Source: Sphingomonadaceae bacterium (GTDB taxonomy: Bacteria; Pseudomonadota; Alphaproteobacteria; Sphingomonadales; Sphingomonadaceae). Taken from it: a stretch of 11,894 nucleotides of DNA. The notes under the pieces are model-generated. The model had not been told where the DNA came from, made no database searches, and saw nothing but the letters and a program-made list of their open reading frames with translations. Position numbers and translations under genes: made by a program. This document shows, piece after piece, positions 5,574 to 11,894 of this stretch (within the stretch, counting starts at the first letter, position 1; every line of letters begins with the position of its first letter). The stretch is from assembly GCA_947446935.1 (NCBI GenBank), contig CANFIV010000011.1, positions 1-11,894 on the forward strand, written 5' to 3'.

Positions 5574-7381
5574 TGGCCACACTTTATGCCTCCGGGCTTG
5601 CGGGCACGGCCAAGACCGATTCAATCACAGATCCGTCAAAGGCGGCGTGGCGCCGCGTACTCATTGCCTGGGCGATTCTGATTATCACGATGATTGCGGT
5701 CAAATTTCCGCTTATTGCCGAGATGCGGTTCAGCGACCCAGATGATGCCCTGCGATTGGTCGAGGTGCGTGATCTGCTCGCCGGGCAATCGTGGTTCGAT
5801 GTCCACCAGTATCGCGTGGCCGCGCCGGCCGGTGTTGCGATGCACTGGTCGCGGCTTGTCGATATTCCGATTGCCGGCATGATCCTGATGCTTCGCCCTC
5901 TCATCGGCACGCATTGGGCAGAGCTTGCGACCGTTCTGGCCATACCCGCACTGACATTGCTTTGCGCTCAGGTTCTCGTCGCGCGGATCGCTACCCGCTT
6001 TTTCAACGATGATGTCGCCGGTCTGGCTTGCGTCACCTTTGGGCTCGCGGTGCCAGTCCTGTGGCAATTCACTCCGATGCGCATCGATCATCACGCATGG
6101 CAGATCGTTTTGGCGCTCGCGGCGCTTAATGGCCTGCTTGCACGAGATGCATGGCGCGGCGGCGGTGTGATCGGTCTGGCCTTGGCGGCATCAATGGCGA
6201 TTTCGATTGAAGGCCTGCCGCTTGCTGTCTTGTTCCTCGGTGTGTGTGCGCTGCGCGGCTTGCGCGATCCCGCGACGCGGTTCGTTTCGCTGCTGGCTTC
6301 CTCTGGCGGTCTGGCTGTTGGGTCGATCATGTTCTTCCTGGGCACGCGCGGAACGTACGATCTTGTGACTCACTGTGATGCGATTTCGCCGGTACACCTC
6401 GCTTTGTTTGCCTGGACCGCAATCGGCGCGGCGGCGCTGCATTTTGCCTCGCCGCGCGCTTTCACCAGCAAGTTGATCGGGCTTGCCGCGATCGGCGCGG
6501 GCGCTGCAGCCATCTTGTTCGGTGCGGCACCGCAATGCCGAGGCGGCACATTCGTCATGCTGGACCCGCTCGTAATGCGCTATTGGTATCCTTCGGTCGC
6601 CGAGGGCATGCCCTTCTGGCACACCAGTCCGCCATTGGCTGCGTCCATCGTGATCGGGCCTCTGGTGGGGATCTACGGCGTGTTTCGGCTCTGGCGCGAA
6701 ACGCCCGATCCCGCTGTGCGGGCCGCCTGGCTTGATTACATGCTGGTGCTGATAGGGGCCTGGTTGATTGGTGACATGATCTCGCGCGCTTCGGCCACCG
6801 CGTTGGTCTTCGCCGCGGTACCGACGGCTGCCCTGATCATGCGCTGGGTCTACAGCCTGCGTACGGTACCGGTTGTGGGTCGCATAGGTGGGTACATTGG
6901 GGTCATCATGCTGCTCGTGCCGCCGATCCCGGTTGTACTGGCAACGGGCCTTGTCAGCCCGCCGCCGGCCAACGCCGAAAAGGGCGCGATGAGCCAGTCG
7001 CATTGCAAGTATAACCTTGCCGGCCGTGCGCTTGATCGGTTGCCAACGACGGACATCTTCGCTCCGCTCGACATCGGGCCTGATATCATAGTCAAATCGC
7101 ACCAGCGCGTTGTCGCCACGGGCCATCATCGCGGATCAGCGGGTATGCACGATGTGATTGCAGCGTTCATGGCTCCGCCTGAAGAAGCGCACAGCATCGT
7201 GCATTCGCGGCGTGCTACACTCATCGTGATTTGCCCCGATATCTACGAGCCCTCGATCTATGCGCGGCGTGCGCCGAACGGGTTGATGGCGCAGTTGCTT
7301 GCCAACCGTCCCCCTGATTGGCTGGAGCGGGCCGATCTTTCGCCGGGCTCGGGTTTTCAGTTCTGGCGGGTGGTGCGTTGA
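5573..7381 (+). CDS. Polytopic membrane protein, probable GT-C fold glycosyltransferase
   Basis: 602 residues. A first membrane helix (about 29-44) is followed by F-S-D-P-D-D-A-L-R-L (D55, D57, D58), placed like the acidic catalytic motif in the first external loop of GT-C transferases (STT3/PglB, ArnT, PMT). M-R-I-D-H-H-A-W-Q (D172-H173-H174) resembles the D-H-H element of STT3-type proteins. About ten to twelve further hydrophobic helices extend to about 460. A periplasmic tail of about 140 residues follows, with D-I-F-A-P-L-D-I-G-P and V-A-T-G-H-H-R. I infer transfer of a polyprenyl-phosphate-linked sugar at the outer face of the inner membrane. Acceptor and donor are unknown. Translation is probably coupled to gtrA. 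By eye its codons use more A/T in third position than the oxidoreductase gene. It could be a non-catalytic relative. Confidence 0.7.
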   Translation: MATLYASGLAGTAKTDSITDPSKAAWRRVLIAWAILIITMIAVKFPLIAEMRFSDPDDALRLVEVRDLLAGQSWFDVHQYRVAAPAGVAMHWSRLVDIPIAGMILMLRPLIGTHWAELATVLAIPALTLLCAQVLVARIATRFFNDDVAGLACVTFGLAVPVLWQFTPMRIDHHAWQIVLALAALNGLLARDAWRGGGVIGLALAASMAISIEGLPLAVLFLGVCALRGLRDPATRFVSLLASSGGLAVGSIMFFLGTRGTYDLVTHCDAISPVHLALFAWTAIGAAALHFASPRAFTSKLIGLAAIGAGAAAILFGAAPQCRGGTFVMLDPLVMRYWYPSVAEGMPFWHTSPPLAASIVIGPLVGIYGVFRLWRETPDPAVRAAWLDYMLVLIGAWLIGDMISRASATALVFAAVPTAALIMRWVYSLRTVPVVGRIGGYIGVIMLLVPPIPVVLATGLVSPPPANAEKGAMSQSHCKYNLAGRALDRLPTTDIFAPLDIGPDIIVKSHQRVVATGHHRGSAGMHDVIAAFMAPPEEAHSIVHSRRATLIVICPDIYEPSIYARRAPNGLMAQLLANRPPDWLERADLSPGSGFQFWRVVR

Positions 7382-7411
7382 GCGCAGTGCGCCGTGCGAA
7401 AGCGTTTTGGC

Positions 7412-8197
7412 TTAGTCCGCGTCTCGCAAGGTGACCCAGATCGGCGCGTGGTCACTGGCCTTTTCGCGCCCGCGATAGGTCTTGTCGACGCCCGCGCCGG
7501 TCAGCCGGTCGGCAAGTTCGGGCGAGAGCAATGCGTGGTCTATACGAAAGCCGTGGTCGCGCGGCCAAGCGCCTGCCTGATAATCCCAGAAGGTCCAGAT
7601 CCCGCCGCGCGGATGGTGCAGATCGATGGCATCGGTCCAGCCGTCATTGAGCAGGCGGCGATAGGCGTCGCGCGATGCGGGCTGCATCAGTGCATCGCTT
7701 GCCATCGCGCGCGTATCCCACACGTCCTTGTCCTCGGGAATCACGTTGAAATCCCCAATCACTAGAGCCGGGCACTCCTCCGCAGCAATCTGCGCCATGC
7801 GCGTACGCAACCGGTCCATCCAGCGCAGCTTGTAGTCAAACTTGGGGCCGGGCTGCGGGTTGCCGTTGGGCAGGTAGATGCACACGACGCGCAGGCCTTT
7901 GACGTCTGCCTCAAGGTAGCGCGAATGCTCGTCTTCGGGCTCCCCGGCAAGCCCACGCTGGACTTCGACCGGCAGGGCCCCGTCGGCCAGGATGGCCACA
8001 CCGTTGAAGCCCTTCTGGCCGTGCCAGATCGCATGGTAGCCGATTTTCTCGAACTCGGCGGCGGGAAAGTCTGCGTCCTGGGTCTTGATCTCCTGCAGGC
8101 AGGCGACCGAAGGCCGGGTTTCCTCAAGCCATTCGAGCAGGCGCGGCAGCCGCGCCTTGATCCCGTTGATATTGAACGAAGCGACCTTGATCGTCAC
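7412..8197 (-). CDS. xth: Exodeoxyribonuclease III (AP endonuclease)
   Basis: 261 residues with GTG start at 8195-8197. It belongs to the ExoIII/AP endonuclease family, which cuts abasic sites and removes 3' blocking groups in base-excision repair. Conserved active-site positions are present: N9 in F-N-I-N-G, E36 in L-Q-E-I-K-T-Q-D, Y108 in C-I-Y-L-P-N-G, D149 and N151 in G-D-F-N-V, W-D-Y plus R-I-D-H-A-L (D220), and the closing S-D-H-A-P (D249, H250). Length matches the bacterial ExoIII family (about 260-270). Its GTG overlaps the erpA stop (GTGA), so it is probably translated from the erpA message. It converges on the GT-C-like gene with a 30-base gap and no obvious terminator between them. 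Confidence 0.95.
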   Translation of the reverse strand: MTIKVASFNINGIKARLPRLLEWLEETRPSVACLQEIKTQDADFPAAEFEKIGYHAIWHGQKGFNGVAILADGALPVEVQRGLAGEPEDEHSRYLEADVKGLRVVCIYLPNGNPQPGPKFDYKLRWMDRLRTRMAQIAAEECPALVIGDFNVIPEDKDVWDTRAMASDALMQPASRDAYRRLLNDGWTDAIDLHHPRGGIWTFWDYQAGAWPRDHGFRIDHALLSPELADRLTGAGVDKTYRGREKASDHAPIWVTLRDAD

Positions 8198-8550
8198 ACC
8201 GAAAAGCTCGACCCGCAGCCGCAGCCCGATGCCGCCTGCGGGTTGGTGACGCGGAATGCCGCGCCGCCGAGCGATTCGATGTATTCGACCGTTGCTCCCG
8301 CGATCAGTTCTAGGCTCATCGCATCGACGAGCAGGCGCACGCCATCCGTTTCCGAGACGAGATCGTCCGGCTCAGGTGCATCGCCCATCTCGAACTTGTA
8401 CTGAAAGCCCGAACAGCCGCCGCCTTCAACCGCGAGCCGCAACACAGCAGCGCGGTTCTGCTTCGCGGCGATGGCAGCAACGCGCGCCGCTGCGCTGGGT
8501 GCAAGGGTCACGCCGGGCGTTGTCGCCGCGTCTTGGGTCAATGTTGTCAT
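8194..8550 (-). CDS. erpA: Iron-sulfur cluster insertion protein ErpA (A-type carrier)
   Basis: 118 residues. A-type carriers accept Fe-S clusters from the assembly scaffold and deliver them to target proteins. The three cluster ligands are present: C46 in G-G-G-C-S-G-F-Q-Y, and C110 and C112 in S-G-C-G-C-G-S-S-F-S-V. N-P-Q-A precedes the CGC motif, as in ErpA proteins. IscA or SufA are close alternatives; the S-S-F-S-V end favours ErpA. The first 12 residues are a variable extension. GGGGG lies just before the ATG at 8550. The gene is 36 bases downstream of the CBS gene and overlaps exonuclease III by four bases, so the three may share a message. Confidence 0.9.
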   Translation of the reverse strand: MTTLTQDAATTPGVTLAPSAAARVAAIAAKQNRAAVLRLAVEGGGCSGFQYKFEMGDAPEPDDLVSETDGVRLLVDAMSLELIAGATVEYIESLGGAAFRVTNPQAASGCGCGSSFSV

Positions 8551-8586
8551 GCCCCCAAGATAGGACGCACTGCGCTCGCGCTCAAG

Positions 8587-9033
8587 TCATGCTGACTGGA
8601 TATACTCGCGCAGCGCTCCGGCCTCGGCTTCGATGCGGTCGATCCGGTATTTAACCAGGTCCCCGATCGAGATGAACCCTACCATCTTGCCCCCGTCGAT
8701 CACCGGCAGATGGCGGATGCGCCGCCGGGTCATGAGCCCCAGAGCTTCCAGCGCGGTGCTGGACGGCGAAACCGAAATGACCGGCGCGGTCATCACATCG
8801 CGCACTTTCATGTCTAGTGCTGCGGCTCCATGGGTCTTGAGCGCATAAAGCACATCCCGTTCCGAAAAGATGCCGGCGACCGTGTGCCCGGCATCCGGGC
8901 TGCTGGCATCTGTCACGGGCAAGGCACCGATGCGGCGCGTTGCCAGGGTCTCCACGGCGTCGGCCACGCGGTCGTCGGCCTGGCAGTGCCACACCTCGCC
9001 CGAACGGCCTGCGATCAGCATTGCGATCGTCAT
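8587..9033 (-). CDS. Two-CBS-domain protein
   Basis: 148 residues starting at ATG 9033, chosen because AGGAGG lies five bases upstream on this strand; the frame stays open to 9147 but without a comparable site. It has two CBS domains, about 5-70 and 75-135. Typical elements are R-I-G-A-L-P-V and G-I-F-S-E-R-D-V in the first, and V-R-D-V-M-T-A-P, R-R-I-R-H-L-P-V-I and G-F-I-S-I-G-D-L-V in the second. CBS pairs bind adenine nucleotides (AMP, ATP, NAD or S-adenosylmethionine) and act as energy or redox sensors. No fused effector domain is present, so the partner is unknown. It is the first gene of the minus-strand set ahead of erpA and xth. The final helix (I-D-R-I-E-A-E-A) is a short coiled-coil-like end often seen in stand-alone CBS proteins. 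Confidence 0.9.
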   Translation of the reverse strand: MTIAMLIAGRSGEVWHCQADDRVADAVETLATRRIGALPVTDASSPDAGHTVAGIFSERDVLYALKTHGAAALDMKVRDVMTAPVISVSPSSTALEALGLMTRRRIRHLPVIDGGKMVGFISIGDLVKYRIDRIEAEAGALREYIQSA

Positions 9034-9038
9034 GGCAT

Positions 9039-9044
9039 CCTCCT
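9039..9044 (-). promoter_or_regulatory. Strong ribosome binding site of the CBS gene
   Basis: The minus strand reads AGGAGG followed by five bases and ATG (9031-9033). This is the best Shine-Dalgarno sequence in the window and fixes the start of the CBS protein. Confidence 0.8.
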
Positions 9045-9106
9045 GCTTTTTAAGCCGGACGGTCGTTTGGACGCCGCCCGTAAGGGCGATCATGCCACCA
9101 AAGGGC

Positions 9107-9112
9107 AAGGAG
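9107..9112 (+). promoter_or_regulatory. Ribosome binding site supporting a TTG start
   Basis: AAGGAG is followed by nine bases and TTG at 9122, in frame with the small membrane protein. Later in-frame ATGs at 9146 and 9158 have no such site. The divergent gap 9034-9121 also holds a small hairpin, CGCCC-GTAA-GGGCG at 9075-9088. Confidence 0.5.
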
Positions 9113-9121
9113 TGAAAGCGA

Positions 9122-9475
9122 TTGCCACGCTGGGGTGCCTGGCGCATGGAACGGGCTATGGTTCGCCCCTCGCCCGTACGCCCCTCCCCGCTTGATGACC
9201 CGCATTTCGCCGAGTTTGCCTGGGCCCGTTACTTTCGGCTGATGCGCTGGATGATGCTGTTCACGGCCTGCGTCGTGGCGGTTTGCCTGGCCTATCTCCA
9301 TGCGGTGGTCGGTGAAGCGCCGATCCATCTCTATATCGCCGCAACGCTGGGCATCGGTTTTACGATGATGCTGATGGCTGCGCTGATGGGGCTCGTATTC
9401 CTCTCAAGCGGCACGGGCCATGATGAGGCGATCGACAACACGCTCGATGCGCATATCGACGCCTGGAGAGATTGA
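9122..9475 (+). CDS. Small two-helix membrane protein, function unknown
   Basis: 117 residues if it starts at TTG 9122, supported by AAGGAG nine bases upstream; ATG 9146 or 9158 would give 109 or 105 residues. The N-terminal 43 residues are soluble, with S-P-L-D-D-P-H-F-A-E-F-A-W-A-R-Y-F-R-L-M-R-W. Two hydrophobic helices follow, about 44-62 and 69-95, joined by a short loop, and then an acidic tail (H-D-E-A-I-D-N-T-L-D-A-H-I-D-A-W-R-D). I recognise no named family. It is divergent from the CBS gene across 88 bases and converges with the ferredoxin gene. It looks like a sphingomonad-type hypothetical inner-membrane protein. Nothing visible suggests an enzyme activity. Confidence 0.7.
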   Translation: MPRWGAWRMERAMVRPSPVRPSPLDDPHFAEFAWARYFRLMRWMMLFTACVVAVCLAYLHAVVGEAPIHLYIAATLGIGFTMMLMAALMGLVFLSSGTGHDEAIDNTLDAHIDAWRD

Positions 9476-9499
9476 AATCAGGTCCGGCTCGAATCGGGT

Positions 9500-9527
9500 C
9501 CGGCTCTACTCAGGCGGATTGAGCCGG
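9500..9527. repeat. Inverted repeat at the convergent gene junction
   Basis: CCGGCTC (9500-9506) and GAGCCGG (9521-9527) can pair around a 14-base loop, just after the small membrane protein gene and across the end of the ferredoxin gene. GGTCCGGCTC also occurs twice as a direct repeat (9481-9490 and 9497-9506). No T-run follows, so a terminator role for either gene is only possible. Confidence 0.3.
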
Positions 9528-9880
9528 TATTCCTCGACTGGTACGCCGCCGATCACATGCTCCTGGATGATCCGCTCGAGCACCGGCGGGGTACAGGAAT
9601 GGTACCAGACGCCGTCCGGATAGACGAGCGCGACCGGCCCGACCGCGCAGACACGCAGGCAACCGACCTTGTTGCGCAAAACGCCCTGTGGCCCGCCCAG
9701 CTTGAGTTCACCCAGCCGCCGCTTGAGGAAGGCCCAGGCCTCTTCACCCACTTCGCGAGGGGCGCACTTGTCCTTGTCTGGCCCCGCGCAGAGCAGGATA
9801 TGGCGCTGCGGCGCGAAGCCGCCCAATCCTTCGACGGCCCGGCGTGCGAGGGTGAGCGGGTCGTCTACCGAATCAGCCAT
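9506..9880 (-). CDS. Thioredoxin-like [2Fe-2S] ferredoxin
   Basis: 124 residues. The core is [13 protein letters not shown] (C31, C39) and [11 protein letters not shown] (C74, C78), followed by [11 protein letters not shown]. Two Cys in an N-terminal loop plus C-x3-C is the ligand pattern of thioredoxin-fold [2Fe-2S] ferredoxins, as in NuoE-like and stand-alone ferredoxins of this type. The first 20 residues are a variable helix. It is probably a cytosolic electron carrier; its partner is not evident. Its ATG at 9878-9880 lies inside the end of the thioesterase gene (16-base overlap), so it is likely co-translated. ErpA, a possible source of its cluster, is about 1 kb away but in a separate transcription unit. 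Confidence 0.85.
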   Translation of the reverse strand: MADSVDDPLTLARRAVEGLGGFAPQRHILLCAGPDKDKCAPREVGEEAWAFLKRRLGELKLGGPQGVLRNKVGCLRVCAVGPVALVYPDGVWYHSCTPPVLERIIQEHVIGGVPVEEYRLNPPE

Positions 9881-10293
9881 ACCTTGAGCCTTTCGCGCAA
9901 AGCCGGGTCGATCGGCATGGGGCGCTCGCCATCGGTGAACACGATGGTGACATGTGCGGTGGCGACCGGCCGGCCCTCCTGCAGCAGCAATTGCCTGAGG
10001 CTCCAGCTGCTGCGCCCGCCGGGCAGAACGCCGACGCGGCACTCGAGACCTTGGGGATAATAGGCCTGTGCCAGATAATCGATGGTCACGTTCGCGACCA
10101 TGAAGCGCGCGCTGGTCGTGTTGCGAGGGAAGCCGACAGCGGTGATGAAGCGCAGCCGCGCATCCTCGAACACCGCAGCCATGGCGACATTGTTGATGTG
10201 CCCGTTTGGATCGAGATCGGCAAAGCGCGTGGTCACCGCATTCGCGAAAGGATAGCGCGCCGGATCGAGGAGCGCGGGATCGGGTCTCGCCAT
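9865..10293 (-). CDS. Hotdog-fold acyl-CoA thioesterase (4HBT family)
   Basis: 142 residues. The N-terminal [14 protein letters not shown] (23-36) is the diagnostic motif of 4-hydroxybenzoyl-CoA-thioesterase-like hotdog proteins, with the active-site Asp in D-L-D and the helix entered at G-H-I-N-N. E43 in F-E-D-A-R lies on the central hotdog helix. Strands such as V-A-N-V-T-I-D-Y-L and [11 protein letters not shown] complete the fold. Such enzymes hydrolyse acyl-CoA or acyl-ACP to free acid; chain preference cannot be read here. Length is normal for the family. It starts at ATG 10291-10293 with a weak ribosome site, 33 bases after the PopZ-like gene on the same strand, and overlaps the ferredoxin gene by 16 bases. 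Confidence 0.85.
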   Translation of the reverse strand: MARPDPALLDPARYPFANAVTTRFADLDPNGHINNVAMAAVFEDARLRFITAVGFPRNTTSARFMVANVTIDYLAQAYYPQGLECRVGVLPGGRSSWSLRQLLLQEGRPVATAHVTIVFTDGERPMPIDPALRERLKVWLIR

Positions 10294-10326
10294 ATCAGAA
10301 ACCGGCCATATTAGCGGTTTTGCCGC

Positions 10327-10854
10327 TCAGCCCTTCTTGCCGACAATGCGCGCGATCTCGGCCGCGACCAGCTTTTCAACCATCGGCGGCAGGTTGCGAT
10401 CCAACCATTCGGCGAGTTGCGGGCGGAGCAGTTCGCGCACGAGGCTCTCTAGCGAGGTCTCGCCCGAGCGAACGATCTGCGGGGCAGCCCCCGGCGCAGA
10501 CATCATAGCCAGTGCAGCCAACGATTCGCGCATCGAGGCGGTTGTCGTTTCCTGCAGGAGCGGCGCTTCGTCTTCGTCGTCCATGTCGGTGCTCCCTGCG
10601 CTGTTACGCCCGCGCTCTTCGCTCAGGATTTGCGCGGCCACCTCACTCAGATCAAGCACATCGGCGGGGAAGGAGGCGGGCTTGCCTTCGCTGCGGAGAG
10701 CGGGCTGCGCGGCAATGCGCGTCGCGACAACAGCCTCGTCCGCGCTCTCGCGCCGAATGCGCTCGCGCGCGGCTTCGGCCCGGTTATCGCGCGCGATCAC
10801 CTTCTTGATCGATTCGAGGATTACCTCGACCGAAGGTTCTGAAGTCTGCCGCAT
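10327..10854 (-). CDS. popZ: PopZ-like cell-pole organising protein (DUF2497)
   Basis: 175 residues from ATG 10854; GGGGA precedes the start by about seven bases, and the frame further upstream lacks family similarity. PopZ forms a self-assembling matrix at the cell pole of alphaproteobacteria that anchors the ParB-bound chromosome origin and signalling proteins. The N-terminal helix S-E-P-S-V-E-V-I-L-E-S-I-K-K-V-I (5-20) matches the client-binding region. The middle is low complexity with an acidic run D-M-D-D-E-D-E (90-96). The C-terminal oligomerisation part reads S-L-E-S-L-V-R-E-L-L-R-P-Q-L-A-E-W-L-D-R-N-L-P (134-156) and ends in E-I-A-R-I-V-G-K-K-G. Length is close to Caulobacter PopZ. 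It lies 55 bases downstream of the TolC-family gene, the usual neighbour. The family call is firm; polar function here is inferred. Confidence 0.85.
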   Translation of the reverse strand: MRQTSEPSVEVILESIKKVIARDNRAEAARERIRRESADEAVVATRIAAQPALRSEGKPASFPADVLDLSEVAAQILSEERGRNSAGSTDMDDEDEAPLLQETTTASMRESLAALAMMSAPGAAPQIVRSGETSLESLVRELLRPQLAEWLDRNLPPMVEKLVAAEIARIVGKKG

Positions 10855-10909
10855 GCGAATCCCCAAAGCAGGTGAGCGAATCAGTTCGGTATGCACGACG
10901 CATGTACCA

Positions 10910-11894
10910 CTATGGCACAGTCTGCGCAGGCGTTGTTGCAGTTTGCGCAGGCGTGTCAACCGTGCGGGTGGCCTTCGCGGTCGGTGCGGGGTCGAAAGAC
11001 CAGTCCCATACCCGGCTGCGCACGCGCTGATAGTTGGCATCGGGGTCATAAAGCATGGCTGCGTCGAACCCGAGATCGGCTGCCTGGGCCTTGCCCATGG
11101 CCGCGAGCAGATTGAACGCTGCGACATAGGCATTGCGCCGCGCGGCGACCAATCCGACCTGAGCGCGCAGCAATTCCTGCTCCGCATCAAGGATGTTCAG
11201 AATGGTGCGGTTGCCTACGGTGTTTTCCGCGCGCACACCCTCAAGGCTGAGCGCGGCGGCATCCACTGCGGTCTGGTTCAGCGTGATAACGTCATTAGCC
11301 GCACGCCAAGAGGTATAGGCCGAGCGGACCGTGGCGATCACCTGACGTTCGGCGGAAATCTCCTGTTCCAGCGCGGCGCTGGCATTGGCCTGGGCCTGGC
11401 GCTGCTGCGCAGCGGGCAGCCCGCCCTGGAACAACGGAATGGTGGCGCGGACACCGGCTTGCGCCGTGGTCTGCTTTTGCGTGAACCCATTGCCGCCCGC
11501 GCTGCTGCCGAGCGAGCCGAGATAGTCCGAATAGTCCCCGCTGGTGAACAGCGAGAGCTTGGGTAGACGGCCCGCGCCGGCGACCTTCACGTCATAGCCT
11601 GTGGCCTTGCTGCGTTGACGCGCGGCCAGAAGATCGGGGTTGCTGTCGAGCGCGGCCTGCACAGCCTCTTCGGGAGAGGCTGGAAGCGCAGCAAGTGGAG
11701 GCGGTGGCTGGAGATCGGCCGGCACTTTGCCGACAACCTGCACATAGCGTTCGCGGCTCGCCACAAGCGCGGCTTCCGCATTGCGCAAGTCGGCCCGCGC
11801 CAGCGCGAGGCGCGAATTGGACTGCGCCACGTCGGTGCGGGTCACATCGCCGATCTCGAAACGGTCGCTGGTGGCCTTGAGGTTGACCTCGAGC
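10910..11894 (-). CDS. tolC: TolC-family outer-membrane efflux protein (partial, N-terminus off window)
   Basis: The frame is open to the right edge, giving about 327 residues of the C-terminal part. TolC proteins are trimeric outer-membrane channels for type I secretion and drug efflux. Visible family features are A-T-S-D-R-F-E-I-G-D-V-T-R-T-D-V-A-Q-S near the edge, long Ala/Gln/Glu-rich helices (such as Q-R-Q-A-Q-A-N-A-S-A-A-L), and a second repeat half with V-R-A-E-N-T-V-G-N-R-T-I-L-N-I-L-D-A-E-Q-E-L-L-R-A-Q. The conserved L-L-A-A-M-G-K end of the second helical hairpin follows. A tail rich in Thr, Pro, Ala and Gln ends the protein and contains a duplicated T-P-A-Q-T. The PopZ-like gene follows after 55 bases on the same strand. 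Confidence 0.9.
   Translation of the reverse strand, partial: LEVNLKATSDRFEIGDVTRTDVAQSNSRLALARADLRNAEAALVASRERYVQVVGKVPADLQPPPPLAALPASPEEAVQAALDSNPDLLAARQRSKATGYDVKVAGAGRLPKLSLFTSGDYSDYLGSLGSSAGGNGFTQKQTTAQAGVRATIPLFQGGLPAAQQRQAQANASAALEQEISAERQVIATVRSAYTSWRAANDVITLNQTAVDAAALSLEGVRAENTVGNRTILNILDAEQELLRAQVGLVAARRNAYVAAFNLLAAMGKAQAADLGFDAAMLYDPDANYQRVRSRVWDWSFDPAPTAKATRTVDTPAQTATTPAQTVP
10918..10954 (-). repeat. Short direct repeat in the 3' end of the TolC-family gene
   Basis: 16 bases at 10918-10933 recur at 10939-10954 with one mismatch and a 21-base period. They encode the two T-P-A-Q-T copies in the last 14 residues of the protein. A small in-frame tandem duplication in a tail that probably tolerates change is the simplest reading. 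Confidence 0.55.

Noticed and set aside
6191..7129. 312-codon minus-strand frame opposite the GT-C-like gene
   Set aside because: Low-complexity Arg/His/Gln/Asp composition; the sense frame has coherent membrane helices.
9075..9088. CGCCC-GTAA-GGGCG hairpin in the divergent gap
   Set aside because: Five pairs in GC-rich DNA are expected by chance; there is no T-run or known riboswitch context.
9034..9147. 38-codon extension of the CBS protein
   Set aside because: AGGAGG five bases before ATG 9033 fixes the start, and the extension runs through the divergent leader region.
10337..11566. 409-codon open frame on the + strand opposite the PopZ-like and TolC-family genes
   Set aside because: It runs antisense across two well-supported genes and their gap, is Arg/Ser/Gly-rich without domain features, and is a typical shadow in GC-rich DNA.

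Overview
The window looks like chromosomal DNA of a GC-rich alphaproteobacterium, most likely Sphingomonadales (Novosphingobium/Erythrobacter-like). Reasons: high GC, a PopZ-type (DUF2497) pole organiser next to a TolC-family protein, a double-PilZ protein, and an ErpA-type iron-sulfur carrier. This is judged by eye from protein families; no search was run. Coding density is very high and I see no RNA gene, insertion sequence, CRISPR array or phage gene. No stretch over 300 bases lacks a gene.

Region 1 (1-2528, + strand) is a tightly coupled operon. It holds the last codons of an unidentified protein, a tiny DUF4266 lipoprotein ending in a Cys-rich tail, a DUF3570 outer-membrane beta-barrel, and an ApbE-family FAD:protein FMN transferase. 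Every junction overlaps by a few bases. The DUF3570 protein carries D-S-L-T-G-A-T near its mature N-terminus, which matches the motif ApbE enzymes modify with FMN. The operon may therefore make a covalently flavinylated outer-membrane protein. The ApbE protein is itself unusual: it has no signal peptide and has Gly where the family has a metal-binding Asp. This is the most interesting part of the window.

Region 2 (2529-7381, + strand) starts with a tandem PilZ (c-di-GMP receptor) protein. Then comes a three-gene set: an FAD-dependent amine-oxidase/UDP-galactopyranose-mutase-like oxidoreductase, a GtrA-type four-helix membrane protein, and a 602-residue GT-C-like membrane glycosyltransferase. 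Together they suggest lipid-linked sugar modification or transfer at the inner membrane, substrate unknown.

Region 3 (7412-9033, - strand), read from right to left, holds a two-CBS-domain protein, ErpA and exonuclease III; the last two overlap by four bases. A small two-helix membrane protein (9122-9475, +) is divergent from the CBS gene.

Region 4 (9506-11894, - strand), read from right to left, holds a TolC-family outer-membrane efflux protein (cut by the window edge), a PopZ-like protein, a hotdog-fold acyl-CoA thioesterase and a thioredoxin-like [2Fe-2S] ferredoxin. The last two genes overlap by 16 bases.
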